In this document: piece after piece, positions 11,879-24,500 of the stretch
Layout of the letters: each line of letters starts with the position of its first letter
How positions within the stretch are numbered: position 1 is the stretch's first letter
Source: Nymphaea colorata
Taxonomy: Eukaryota; Streptophyta; Magnoliopsida; Nymphaeales; Nymphaeaceae
Direction: 5' to 3'
Assembly: GCF_008831285.2 (NCBI RefSeq)
Contig: NC_045150.1
Coordinates: 5,592,001 to 5,656,000 of the forward strand
DNA length: 64,000 nucleotides
Notes under the pieces: model-generated
Seen by the model: the letters and a program-made list of their open reading frames with translations, nothing else
Databases searched by the model: none
What the model was told of the DNA's origin: nothing
Translations under genes and position numbers: made by a program

Positions 11879-11998
11879 AAGTTCTTAGACACTGGAGCAT
11901 TTCCCACCATTAATTTTTCATTTCCATAATATTTCTTTAAGGACAAGAGGTTACCTGGATTATCAGTGACATGGTTTGATGCTCCAGTGTCTAAGAAC
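11879..11998. repeat. 20-bp perfect inverted repeat around copia protease motif
   Basis: 11881-11900 (GTTCTTAGACACTGGAGCAT) is the exact reverse complement of 11979-11998. Both arms encode the FLDTGA signature of a copia aspartic protease, one on each strand. Two copia fragments therefore meet here head to head. Confidence 0.85.
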
Positions 11999-13011
11999 GA
12001 CGTCTGATCTTGTTCTCCAGCCCTGATCTTGTTCTCCAGCCTTCTTTACTGCTGCTAAAGCTTTTGGAATATCGTCTGTTTGAAATGCTTGATTGAATCT
12101 ATGCCAGTAATTTAATGAGAGATGGTTTGGTTTGTCGCAAGTCTGACATATCATTCTCTTTATAAGGATTACCTGTCGACTTCTCTCCCTTTTGGTCCGA
12201 TTTAGACTGAACTTTACCTCTCACATTGTTGCTTGCTTGAGGAAATCCTCCAACGGCAGAGTTGAAATTATGCTTGAACCGGTTGTCATGACCATATAAT
12301 ATTGTTGTGCATTTCTGCGTTGCACAGAAAAAGCAGTCCGAAGATTAACGCCATTCTCCTCGGCGTGAATGATTCTCATAGTCTTATGCGCCTGCAGCAA
12401 GGCGACAACTTCAGTGTATCTCATGCTTGTTGATCTAGTTAGCATGGATGTAACAAATGCTTCATATCCACTACCAAGACCATTCAACAGCAAGAAAATT
12501 TTACTCTGATCACATATTGGCTGGCCTATAGCAGCAACACTTGTAGACTCTGATATATTCATTCATGGATAGCTGCTTCTTGCGGTGAAGTTGAAGCCTT
12601 TTGAGTTAATAAATACTCACGTTGCCTTGGATCATGAGCAAAGGTGGTAACGAGGGCATCCCAAACTTCTTTTGAAGTCTCAAGCTCAACAAACATACCG
12701 GGAATTTTCTTTGACAGAGTTCCGGTTATCCATCCTCTTAACAAGCAGACAGATTGCTTCCAATCAGCATAATCTGAATTTTCTACTGATATATTATTCT
12801 TAGAAATCAATTTCTCAGGCTTGGAATAATTTCCTTTAATGTATCGTTTCATATTTTGGCTTTCAATTAAGCCAAGAAACTGGGTTTTCCGTAACAGAAA
12901 ATTGTACTGATTTAATTTCAGAGGTACAAACTTGGTCACGCTGAGATTGTAAGCGTAGGGATACTTAGCTTCGCTGTGTTCGCTTGTCGTCGACATCTTC
13001 AATTTCTCCAT
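11963..13011 (-). mobile_element. Ty1/copia retrotransposon fragment: gag, zinc knuckle, start of protease
   Basis: On the minus strand, 13011-12559 and 12562-12221 form a copia-type gag (UBN2-like). Visible motifs include the early KLNQYNFLLRKTQFLGLIES segment, a DALVTTFAHDPRQREYLL region and LLLNGLGSGYEAFVTSM. A frameshift or stop near 12560 separates the two halves. At 12154-11963 there is a CCHC knuckle of the form C-x2-C-x4-H-x4-Y, so the last cysteine is lost, followed by the conserved AFQTDDIPKALAA. The protease DTGASNHVT motif lies at about 11990-11960. The element ends there, with no integrase or reverse transcriptase. It is a dead fragment. Confidence 0.85.
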
Positions 13012-13440
13012 CAGCAGAGTATTTCTGAGATTTCCTTTCCTTCAACCGATGGCAGTCACACCCAGAGTATGAGCTACCATAAAAGAAAACAGAGAAAATA
13101 CTTTAACCTGGTTCGGAGATTTACATACCTTTCTGACAAATCAGATCTCCTTGATTTTTGGTACAGATTTTTTTTTTTTATAAGGAGTTATCTTATCTTG
13201 AGTACTAGCCTCCTTCTCGATATATCTTCTCACAAAGTTTATCCGTTGTAGCCTCCTTCTCATCAAGCTTATCTTTGGTAGCTGATTCTTTGGTGGCGGT
13301 CTCCTTAATTTTAGGCTTCTTATCTTTAGCTGCAGCTGCGTCGTTAACACTCCAAATGGATGCTAGCCTACCTTTTGCATCATTCCCCCTCAAATGGATT
13401 TTCAGTTGGGGAAAGATGAACAGGTTGCACATAATAGCTT
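13012..13440 (-). mobile_element. Probable copia leader/LTR-derived region
   Basis: This lies upstream of the gag start on the same strand. It contains a CTGGTTCGG-type word (13109-13117) that resembles words often seen in plant copia LTRs, and a similar word occurs at about 24653. Lys/Thr-rich open frames at 13141-13432 are low-complexity. I could not define LTR ends or a primer binding site, so the call rests on position and one motif. Confidence 0.3.
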
Positions 13441-14041
13441 TGGAGCTTTAGGAATAGAAGATTAAAATTGAAGCGACCTATAAGTTAATACGCATAGATT
13501 TCAAGCCCTATCATGCATAACTCCAACTCCAGCAGTTAATTCACTCCAAATTAAATTATACTACTGGATGATGCATATGTGATCTTGGATAGTGAAAGAT
13601 GTTAATCAACTAACAACATTGACTTCAGCTGAATTAGTTATGGTTATTGTTTTAATCGCTGACAACTTTACCAACAAATCCACGATTGAGTAGTCGAGTA
13701 ATCAGAAAGTCCTCAAAACTTCATTGGTCATTTTTTCTTCGATGTAGACTTACCTTGATATGAAAGATTATCAAAAACATAACAGACAGTAGATCATGAT
13801 TAATATATCCATCCATAAAGCAATTAGAAGCGGAACATAACAGCAGTTGCTTTAATTATACAGAAAAACTTGTGCTTGTCCCTCAAGCAAAGCAACGACG
13901 CTTTAATTCATGAGGAGAAGGATGTTGAGTAATTGAGATCCATCAGGCAAGGGTTGCAAATTTATGTTGTAATCCATACACTATCTGCTAAAATTAGTAC
14001 AAAATGAGGATATAGAATCTTGAGATTCACCAAATCCAATG
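13441..14041. other. Intergenic DNA, nothing recognised
   Basis: AT-rich sequence without recognisable exons, repeats or RNA genes. Confidence 0.4.
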
Positions 14042-14236
14042 CAGTGGCAGATCCAGAATGAATATTTTGGCTGAGGGGCGCTCTAAGTTTAAATTTCAAT
14101 CTTTGAAGGCACCCATATGTAAAAAACAAAAACACTGAAAATTAATGAAGTTTCTATATATAAATAAAGTAAAATTTCTGGGCTCTGAGTAGAAAATTGC
14201 TAACAACAGCTACATCCTACCTCCGCCACTGATCTG
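14042..14236. mobile_element. Short TIR-type repeat (AGTGGC family), copy 1
   Basis: About 190 bp. The left end reads AGTGGCAGATCCAGAATG and the right end, reverse-complemented, reads AGTGGCGGAGGTAGG, so the termini are inverted. The interior CTCTAAGTTTAAATTTCAA and CATATGTAAAAAAC words match the copy at 56320-56488, which has an 11-bp target duplication. It is non-coding and its superfamily is uncertain. Confidence 0.5.
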
Positions 14237-17200
14237 AGGCGATCAGTTTATGAACAGCTACTTATTTCAACATTAGTGTAGGGGCGTCGGAAATGAAGAG
14301 GAACGAGTGATTGTTTTTCTAAGTTCCAAAATGTACTAAATATGTAACAGCAGCATGGGTGGAAAAACACAAGAATAAATATGTAAAAGCATGTCTTTTG
14401 TGATGCTTTTTAGCGACACAAAATAAAAAAAGTGATCAATATTTTCAATATATATATATATACCAGATGTTTGAGAATAATTAAAATTTAAAAATGTCAT
14501 TAAAAAAAGTTACTAAATTGACATTAACCATCGTTTAGAGTAAAACGATTATGATCTTTTAGGGATAAATTTTTTAATTTTAATCATCCCAGAATTATGT
14601 GACTCAAGGCAGCTTTAGGATTATTACTTGATGGACTGGGCAGTAGGATTAGGCGTAAAACCATGTCTCAGTTTGTTAATAATATGTAGTAACTTCTTTT
14701 ACGGCAGTACCGTACCCGGAACCATACAGTTTAATCTTAAGTGCTATCCTAAATAGTATAGCGTGATTGGCCGTGCCAACTTTTATTTTTCTTTTCTCCT
14801 TACTTACCTGTAAGGGTAGTTGAGCAGAACCACTTTTTTTGCAAGCTTAATTTTTTTTAAAAAAAACAAAAAATCAACTATTCCTTAATAAGTCTGTGCA
14901 TTCGACTGGTCCGACCCAATAAGAAGTCGGACTAAGTTGGGCTGCTGCCACAACTGCAGCTCAGACCCAGCCCGTTTCAGTCCAGCCTGACATGACTCAC
15001 GAGCAATGGCGTAGTCACATTGTAACTACCCACACCACTCTCTTAAAAGTTTTTTATTTTAAATGAAAATCTTAAATATTTATCGTTATATATATAAGTG
15101 CCCCCACCAAATATTTATCGCTACGGCTCACAAGTATGATAAAATATATACTTTTACATGAAATTTGACATATAAATATAATTAACTATAACAAATATAT
15201 ATAGTTATATACATAATATTAAAAATAATTTATGAAGCTAAGTCAGTCCCACCCGTCCCAGCCCGAGTTGGGCCGGTATTAGGTCGGTACCTGCAGTTGC
15301 CCACCCTTAAATATTGGGCTCCACTTGAAAAAGTCATTAATGATTAGCGCATTATTGAAAGACAAAAAGTTCGAATTCAAAAAAGACGACTGCTAAGAAC
15401 AGTTTGGATCCCAACCGGCAGACAGCGAAGTACGTATTACTTTCCCAATTATTTTTTTCTTACAAAGGAACAAATCACTCAATGGGCCGGAGAGTTCTGT
15501 GTTTGATTCACGTACTTGGCATCTTAGAAACCGACACGAGGTGAAGGGGAGCTGCATCCGCTGGGTCTGGGGCGTTGTCAAAACCCTCAAGACGCCAAAA
15601 ATGGCGTTTGGCTGGACGGACAAACACACGCATTTTGTCGTTCCGGCAGTTCTTGTTTGCATCTTTTTTTTTTTAAAAAAAAGTTGGCACGATGCTGGGA
15701 AACATTATTCTCTAAGTATAATGAAATGAGGAGGATGCTTTGGCCTTCACTCAAGTAGTGAAATTTGAGTGTCACTCACCTAAAAAAAAACGATATTTTT
15801 TCATTAAAATTTAAATTTTACACAAATTTTATGCCTAATAAAATATCATCCATAATTTACGCCCCTCTAGTTCCTTTAAATTTATGTTTCTTCCAGTTTC
15901 CTTCTTTCTCCAATTCAAATCTCTCTTCCCTTTGTCTTGAGAGATTCAAAGCTCCTTTTATTTTATTTTTAGCAGTTTAGCTGTGTGGCGTGTTGTATGT
16001 GTGCTAATTGACCACCTATTCAATTTTGAAGTCAATCACTTCCTTCCAACCCAAGCTTTCCGTGCAAGCGGGTCGAGCCAAGGGGCGGGTAGCCGCCCAT
16101 GTTTTGAAAAATTACAATTTAGTGCACTAAAATTTTGAGAAATGTGAGTTTGGTTCCATAAAACTTTTGAAAAATAGGTGACCGATAAACCCACCTAAGG
16201 GCAAAATCTTGGTTCCGCCGGCCCCATGTTGATTGCATAGCCCGTCATTCTGCTTGATCTAGGCCCTAGTAAACATTGTGGCATCGGTTTTTAAACAGTT
16301 TTGGCTGATCCAGCAGCCAGGAATGAAGCCAGAAATTTTTCATGACAATAGTTGAATTAAAGTTTTTAAATTAATATTATTTTTTAAATTTTTATATAAA
16401 ACAAATAAAATTTTCTCAAATTTACATGTAAATTAAAAAAAATGAAGAGGGGCAAGGGCCCCTCCAAACCTTCCTCAACTCATTGACACGCAATAGGTTC
16501 ATGTGAACATAACATCCATAAAAATCAAACTAGCGACAGAGACCAATTCTCTGAACCATTAGGGTGACCAGCATCCATGCTAATAACGTCACTTTCAAGT
16601 GAAGCTCAGAAAAATAAAACAAGGGTGGAAAATGCAAACGAAAGTGTTGGCCAACTTTATAATGAAGCTGAGAGTAAAACCGATTGGTTGCGGTCATCAA
16701 CAGCCGCGCACGTCGGTGTCGCTAATGGTAGGACGATGCTGACGCATACGAACGTTCATCAAGTGGGGCTCGGCTGAGACCCAGTCGTGGTGGACGTAGT
16801 CAGGTCTCACTCGAAACTTCCCTTGAGTCCTTGACCGGGCAGAGTCTTCTTATCGGCCGAGTTGCAAAGCTTTTAATTGTACATTATTATAAAACGTCAA
16901 CGCCCTTTTTGAGTCGACTTTATTACCTTCTGGCTTTTTTCGTTGACCAACAAAATATGTATATTCTTTTTTCTTTTGTATGTTGAAACCCAAAAATGAA
17001 AAATGGGCTCCAAATTGTTAAACTTGCCGTACCCTATCAAATTATCAAGCTTACTTTTCATCTCAAGTAATTCATGTTTTAGTAGAAACTGGGGGGCCTT
17101 ACTCCAAGGTGTCACATTTCGAAGTTCACTGTAGCATGCACAAACAATGACTTCTAATAATAAGTTATCAAATACTAATATTCTATCCACATGCTCTCAT

Positions 17201-19683
17201 ACCATAAATAAAAAAAAGCAAAAAAAGTGAGCATCAGTTAGTGTGGTTTGGTTTGAGAGCCTAGGTTCACAACCAAAGAGCTTTGATCACTTGCTATTCA
17301 ATCAATATGTGGATCTTGTTTCATATGTTTCTTATGAGGATATTATTCCATATAGTTTCATTCTAACAATATATATGTCATTAATTGGAATATACATCTC
17401 CCTTTCCTCATTCATACATATATATTCTCAATTGGAAAATTGCTACTATTTTCTCAACGACTGTCAATGCTTCAATCTTTTATCTCTAGTCAGTTAAGTC
17501 CTATTAACAATGACAAGTATCAAACTGAAATGGAAATGATTAGTATTGCCAATAATAAGTGTTTCTATATATTCTTATTATGTCACTACTTTGTCTCATA
17601 GTCATTCATTTTATAGTTGTTTTGGTTCATAGACCATGTCATTTTCTTTTCTATGTTACTTAGAATAAATAGGGCAAATCATTTTTTGCATTGTTATTTG
17701 AGTTGGTTGTACCATCATTCCATAACATGGATATAGGCTCTTAGCAGCCGAATGAACAATAAATGATTTTTCCTTCTAATTCTGCGTTCCTTCTTGTTCT
17801 TTTCCCAATCAACTTCATGGAGTTGTCATATTCTACCTGTGCATTATCAAAGCCATGTTCCATTTCTTGGAAGTCTCTACATTCCCAGTTCAGTTTCTAT
17901 TATCAATTGTTGAATGCATTGAATCAACAAGTAGTTGGATTCCTCCAGATCAGCCTATAACTATTCAAATATATGTATCAAAAGGCTGCAGCAAAGTGGT
18001 CTTGCATTAAGAAAGTTGGCACCTTTTATAATTTAGTATTAGACCTCTCTTTTTTTCATGAGAATCTCTTGAAAGATTTTGAAATGAATTTGATGTAATT
18101 GCAAGCTAACTTATTATGCTTAGAAGTAAAAATCTTAAAATAAAACACCATGAAAAATTTTAGAAGCACAACACATGATGCCTGCATGTGCACTTTTGGT
18201 TACATCATGAGCCAAAATAAGTTTGAAAAATGAGCCAAAATGTATGTGCCTCTTTCATTTTTCTACAAAAAATAGTGTCATTGTTATACCTAGAGATGTA
18301 AAAATATCTTTTGCTTCAAGAATAACCAGCCTAAAGTAATTACAGTTTTGGACAAGATAAGTACTTCTAAGATTATTTTTTATGCTCTGAGCTAGCATAA
18401 CTTTGACTAGCAACTATTTTTGTTGGATACTACGATTGTCTTTCTTTAAAGCACTTCGGAAGAATATGTATGGAAATTCTTTTAGGTCCACTTGAAGATA
18501 ATAAGCTCTCTCGATCTTACATACAAACTCCAAAAGACGATCTACGGGTTCATGGAACCTCCAAGCATTGGTATTTCAAGAAATGTGTTGACAAACTATG
18601 TAAGCGAATTCTAAAAACGCTGACAAAACCTGACAAGCAAAATATAAAACTTGAAAAAAAAATTATATTAAAATTAATTTAAACTAAAAACTGGAACAAA
18701 ATGACTAACTGTATAATAAAGCTAATAACAATCTTAAAACCTTTCTATAAATGGTAGAAACTAGATCACATAGAATATGAACACTTTAATTACCATATAA
18801 TCCAATAAGCATAACTTAAACATATCCTAATGGATGTCAAGATAGAAAGGCGGGGATTCTTAATATAAACAACAGCAGAAAATAAATAAATAAATAAATA
18901 ATGAATTGACTAATAACCTAAAAACAACGTTTATAGTTAAAGGTTGATTGTCAAATATCAAATTGATCGGCCGAATGAATTAAGTCATGTGGGTAGCAAT
19001 TATTGGCCAACTACAACCAACCGGTCAAATCCGGAAAAAAAAAAACTAAGCAAAAGCAAACTTAAATCCAGCAAAAGTGGTAAAAAAAAAGTAGTCTAGA
19101 AGAAATATATAGTAGATTAATTAAAGAAAAACAAATTAATAAATCAAAACTAAAATCATCTAGCAACCTCAGCCCCTAAAATAGAACTTAAATCAACTAA
19201 CTTCATCTAAAAAAATTGCAACAATCAGAAACTAAGTAATTCACCCCTCGAACAAGCAAGAAACAATAGGAAAAGATATGCCTATCTTTAGAGAAAGCAC
19301 GAATTTACATGCATTTAAAATAAGTCACATAAATATTTCATGAATATGGGGAAGTAGAGGCCAAATGCTTCCACCAACTTTAAACGGGGGTGGTTACGAG
19401 CTGCATTACTTAGACTTCTAAGTTTCTCAATCGACAGCAAGAGAATAAGTCATGTTTAACTTCTTTTCTCAGTCACCAACGAGTTTGATAAGTCGTAGGG
19501 TTGAAGAAGATGCAGTTGCCAAACTCCTCAGATCAGGTGGTCGTGATATCGACTAAAGATGGTAATAGGCAATTTAGCTGCATCCACCTGGCAGCTCCCT
19601 GCCGTTGAACGAGGCTTAATTAACAACTCCACCGCGTAGACTCTTGTCCTCTTGCCCCAACCTATCTGCCTAACCCCAGCCAA
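14237..19683. other. Gene-poor intergenic DNA with decayed repeats
   Basis: I find no convincing gene. At 14890-15300 there are GGCCGG/GCCCAG-rich ends around an AT-rich core, typical of non-autonomous TIR elements. At 16320-16480 another GAAGCCAGAA ... GGGCCCCTCC dispersed repeat is visible. An (AAAT)n tract lies at about 18882-18901. The open frames at 16577-16777, 17243-17497 and 18470-18682 have no recognisable domain and look non-coding. Confidence 0.4.
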
Positions 19684-19766
<83 letters not shown>

Positions 19767-19769
19767 GAG
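19684..19769. repeat. Compound microsatellite forming a near-perfect palindrome
   Basis: A (TC)n block (19684-19710) runs into (AT)n (19711-19745) and then (AG)n (19746-19769). Because CT pairs with AG and AT with itself, the whole 86-bp tract can fold into one long hairpin on either strand. Confidence 0.95.
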
Positions 19770-21244
19770 AGAAAAAGGGACAAAAAAAACACAGAGAGAT
19801 CTTCCATGCTCAAGGACAGAACATGCATGATCTAACCATGGAGGGGCGGAGCCAAAGAGAATGCCCGAATTAAAGTTTTTAAAATTTTGACTGTGGTCGA
19901 AATCTCATTTTCCCAAAACTTTTATATATAACAAGTGAACCCCACAAAGATCATCTAGTTTCTCCATGTGCCAATCCTAAGAGAACAAAGACCAAAGCGA
20001 TTCCCCAAATCAGATATCTTCATTGTTTGCTTTAGTTGTTTGCTTTAGTTATAAGACCTTTTGTTTCTAAATCTCTTCCTTTTATAACCGCAGTTGCCCG
20101 TATTGATGGTAACTTTCTTGCATATATCCTCATCCAGCCCATTATGGGATCTTGTGTAAAGATGATGAATCCTATATATATATATATATATATATACAAG
20201 ACGAAGGCAATCGTCCACGTTAAGCATTGGTTGTAGGACCACGTCTCTAAAGCAGCTGCCCATGTTTTCTCCACAACCACGATACAAATTCTCTTGCGTA
20301 ATTGCCGAAGCAGAAAGTGGATCCAAACGGACATGCGTGAAACTTAAAGTAACAAGCAAAAGTGTTTAAAAAGTGCACGGATATGTGAACCGCATCATTC
20401 GTCTCGGAAGCGTAAGCAAAGAGCAATGGAAGGAAGCAACGGAACTAACTATGCGTGTTTGATTCCCTTTTTTGGATTCCTTGGAACAGGATGAACAGGG
20501 ACGACCTGTTCTTCCAAAACCAAGAAAGTGGATCGGCAGAGTTCGTTCTTAACTTCACTAAGCAGTTATTGCCAGACATTTAAATATGGCATCCGCCGTC
20601 CCCAAGCCCCAGCTGCCAAGTCGGTCTCCAAATAAATGCCAATCAAGGCAAAAATAATGGGATCGATAATTGCACCTCCCCACACGGGCCGAGCACGTCT
20701 TAAAAAACCAACTTGCATGCCTTTTCGGCTTCTGTGCAAGATAAAACCGAAATATTCACATACATATAATTATAAGCAAACTAAAATAAAATTGCTCACA
20801 TGGTTTTAGTTCATACAAGTTTTTTCCTACATGTGATTTAGTTTGACAAGGGAAAACAGTTAATTAATTATACAACCTAAAGAAGTTCATTTCGTTTCTC
20901 TAGAAACAAACAATCCTACTTTCTTTGTCAAGAAGATAACTTGTCGTAAAAGTTAAAAAAGCTTGCAGAAGAAGCGAGCTTCCAAAATGGGAAGAAGTTT
21001 CCGGCGAGTATAGTCGTCCCTAAAAATGTGGCCGGCGGCCGGTAAAAACTTGAAGGACAAAATGGTCATTGGTGACGCTAAAAACATATTGCTTCTTGGT
21101 AGAAATCGCCTTCCGCACGCAAGGAAAAGTCAACCCACAAGAAAGGGTCTACGGTTGGACACGGGACGCGGCGAGGAAAAATGGGTAAAGAGTAGGGACA
21201 TTTACGTCATGTAGACGGCAACTAATCCCGCAGCAACTGAAAAT
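19770..21244. other. Upstream region of the HVA22-type gene
   Basis: No gene is supported. At about 19847-19940 there is a GGGGCGGAGCCAAAG repeat fragment of the dispersed family. A TA tract lies at about 20172-20197. Near the gene, at about 21203-21208, ACGTCA occurs, a TGACG/ACGT core of the kind bound by plant bZIP factors. Whether it works is unknown. Confidence 0.35.
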
Positions 21245-21252
21245 TATATAAA
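21245..21252 (+). promoter_or_regulatory. TATA box of the HVA22-type gene
   Basis: TATATAAA stands about 320 bp upstream of the start codon. It is followed by a CTCTCTCTCGG pyrimidine patch, a common plant core-promoter arrangement. Transcription would be expected to start about 30 bp downstream, near 21275-21285, giving a 5' UTR of roughly 290 nt with no intron visible. Confidence 0.6.
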
Positions 21253-21570
21253 CGATCACGTCGCGCTCTCTCTCGGCCTTGCTATCTTCTCACAGAAAGA
21301 CTTCCATCTCCCCTACAAGTCCAGGCGACAAATCAACGCCTCTTCCTCTTCCCATCTCCTCGCCGGCGGTCTCTCCTTCCCCTCGCCGGAATCACGATTC
21401 GGGCGCCGCAGAAACGAGTCCTTCCTTTGAAGTTCTCTTCAAAGTTACCTCCTTCTTTACTCGCTAGCTTGCCGCTTCTTCCGCCTTCTTTTGACGCTCC
21501 TTTCGACGTCATCTCGTTTATCTGCAATCCTTGAGAGAGCTCTGCCGTCGCTTCAGAAGGAGGAGCGAAG

Positions 21571-24500
21571 ATGCTCGGAGATTTCGTTTCCGGGAGCCTT
21601 ACGTGAGTCTTCCTCCTTGAATTGTCCGTCGTTTTTGGTTTATTCAGTTTTGGATTTTGAGTAATTGTACTCTTGATCGGCCAACTGATCCGATTTTCGC
21701 ACAATTTGATCGGTCCTCGACGTAGGTTGCTTCTCGGCTACGTTTATCCGGCCTTCGAATGTTTCAAGACGGTGGAGGGGCACCAGCGCCAGATCGAAGG
21801 CTTGAGGTTTTGGTGCCAATACTGGTAACTAGTCCTTCTTCCCTTTCTCGATTTTCTTAATCTTCATTGTTCTCCGTTCATCCAATAGCCGGAGCCTTGA
21901 TCTGAGTCGCCATTTGCCCTTCTCGCTTTCTTGGAGTTTTGGTGAAATTTGTTAGGTGTTGTCGATTACTTTTCGTGTGGGTTTCGTTCCGGAGGATTTA
22001 TTTATTGCTTGTCTGCTTCTTTCTTTATATTTTTCTCTCATTGTCTTCCCTTGACGGAGTGAAGGGAGTGGTTAGTTATTTTCCTGCTGTCGTTCTGTTT
22101 GGAGCCTGGGAATCTTGTTTGATAAAGGAGAGGGAGGGACGGATCGTTCTTCCCACTGCCCCAGCCCCAGGTGTGTCAACCATCCGGGTCGGGTATGATC
22201 CTGTTCTCATCGACACCGTACTAACTACCTTCTAGAACCTAGAGTTCTCATCCACTTAAGTACCCAAGTCATAGTTTCAGAATGGACCTTTCAACAACCC
22301 TGACCTAGAATATAGGTAAAACACGCTCAGTTTTTTATTTATGTAATTTAATAGCTTAAATTACATAAAAAACAGGCAGTTGAACGAAAAAAAAAATAAA
22401 TTTCTTAAGCATATTTTCATTCTACAGCCAAAACCAAACCTCATCATTTTATCTTTAAAAATTCGATCAAAATAGTTTAATGTTAAATGAATTTGAATAA
22501 TGCCACTTGTTAGTTGTTAAGAGAGGGGTGTAATGGTCGAGAGCTAGTTTGGATCCACCTGTTGACCAAATCCAACCTAACCTGGTCTTGCTTTGTCAGA
22601 TCCAGAATGAGACTGGGCCTAAATTTATCTGAAACCGAATCCGGACCTAAAATATATAATTTTCTTTTTTATTGGGTTGGATCCTTGTCGGGTATCAAAC
22701 TAGGGCACAATTTGGTCTTGGAGCTGTATACCAAGTCCAATTACCTTATTTAAGATCGTATTTTCTTTAACGGGTTCCAGTAAACGGATCTGAAATTTAG
22801 GTTGTAGTCGGATGGAATGCTTGATCTGGAAACCTCATGGCAATTATACAACAGCATATGACTACCAACCTACCAAATGGTCAATGCTAACTTAGGTCAA
22901 GACATTTTAGCATTTGAAAATAGAGAAAAACATTGACACCAAATCAGACAATTACATTCTTTATCACATATATATGTTTAGATTTGGTTAAATTCTTTCA
23001 ACTTAAGTTGACATTTAACGAGAAGAACATTGTGGTCTTAGAAGTTACAAGGGTACATGTTTCAAAAACACTAGTTTTATTCCCAAACAACATGAAGTGA
23101 TTACGAACATTTTTTTAAATCCAATAATCACATGTTAGACATACTAACATTATGTTCTTTAGAACAAGAACATGATATTTTAAGACTATTTTCAATTACA
23201 TACTTTCTTACAGACGCGAAAAGCTAGAGAAAGAGTACTAGAGCCTTGTTCTTTTAATCATAATAGTCGCCCTTTCTTTGCCTTAGTAGTAGTTGTAGTA
23301 ATAATAACAATAATAATAATGAGAAGAAGATGAAAAGTTGTGGAATAATAATTCTTGGCTTTAACGCGTCCGGCACCGTTTCGTGCCCCTAAGAGAAGCA
23401 ATGGTTTCATGCGTTTGGAAATTATTTTTCATAAACCCCATTTTTCACGCCATTGGCTACTAGCATTAAATTAATTTTGACGTCCTTTCGTGCGGGTGAG
23501 GGTCACAGATAACAAGGGTTATGTAATGCAGACATACTACAAGTAACCTGTTCGACGAGAAATGTATATATATATTTCAATGCTTTAACTTATATATATA
23601 TATAATCCGTTTATTCATTGAGTACATACGATTTTATAACCAAGACGTCAGAAAAAATTACCGTCAAATTTTCAATCCTTCGGGGACCCGGTTATACATT
23701 CAGATGAATTCATATAAGAGCAAGATTTCATAGGTTCTAAACGATAAAGACCATGAGTTATAATTTTTTGAGAAAAGATCCTGACCTACGTAAAATGTTA
23801 ATCCGATCCTTCATGAGTTATATTTTTGTGAGGAGGTATGAGTCTATTCAAAGATTTTAGTAAGAGTGGTGGATCCCAGTTCAAGTTTTTCAATTTTGAC
23901 AAGCATTGCTCTTTGGTTCCTCTTTTGTTTTTTCTTTAATCAAAATTTCTTTACTTTTGCAAAAAAAAAAAAAAAAAACTACTTTTTATCACTCAAACAC
24001 GTTAACATTTTTGCCAGAGAAAAACTTCTATCTGGAAAAATGTTGCTAGTCAAGCCTTTCTAATGAATCAAACAGCCCGTAAAAATATGAGCAGGGTGTT
24101 TTGCGTCAGCTTGCTCGAATTCTCTTGTCAGTGGCGGGACTCAATCAGAGGTTAAATCCATCCTTTACCGTGTTCCACTTAGTTGACCCCTGTGCAATCG
24201 AATTTAGATCTCGTTTTTTAAACCAAAATAGGACTTGACTAACATCCGACATTTACATGTAATCAGCCCCGACCTTTATCGAACTTCAGTCGTACATCAA
24301 ACTCAGATTCAGTTATGAAAGTCCATATGAATCCGAAATTTAATTCCTGATTTGGTCAAACATTCCATACCAGATTGAGCTAAAAGCTAAATTTGCCTCC
24401 GCAAACTTTTGAACTCAGCAGAGCTTAAAGCTAAATTTTCTTGGATGGACTGACCCAATATCTAATCTGTCTGCTCTACCATGACTTGTCGTCCACTATC

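Noticed and set aside
11726..11929. Open frame with a long Tyr-Ile repeat
   Set aside because: It is the translation of the TA microsatellite at 11777-11838. The only real coding trace is the copia FLDTGA remnant at its end.
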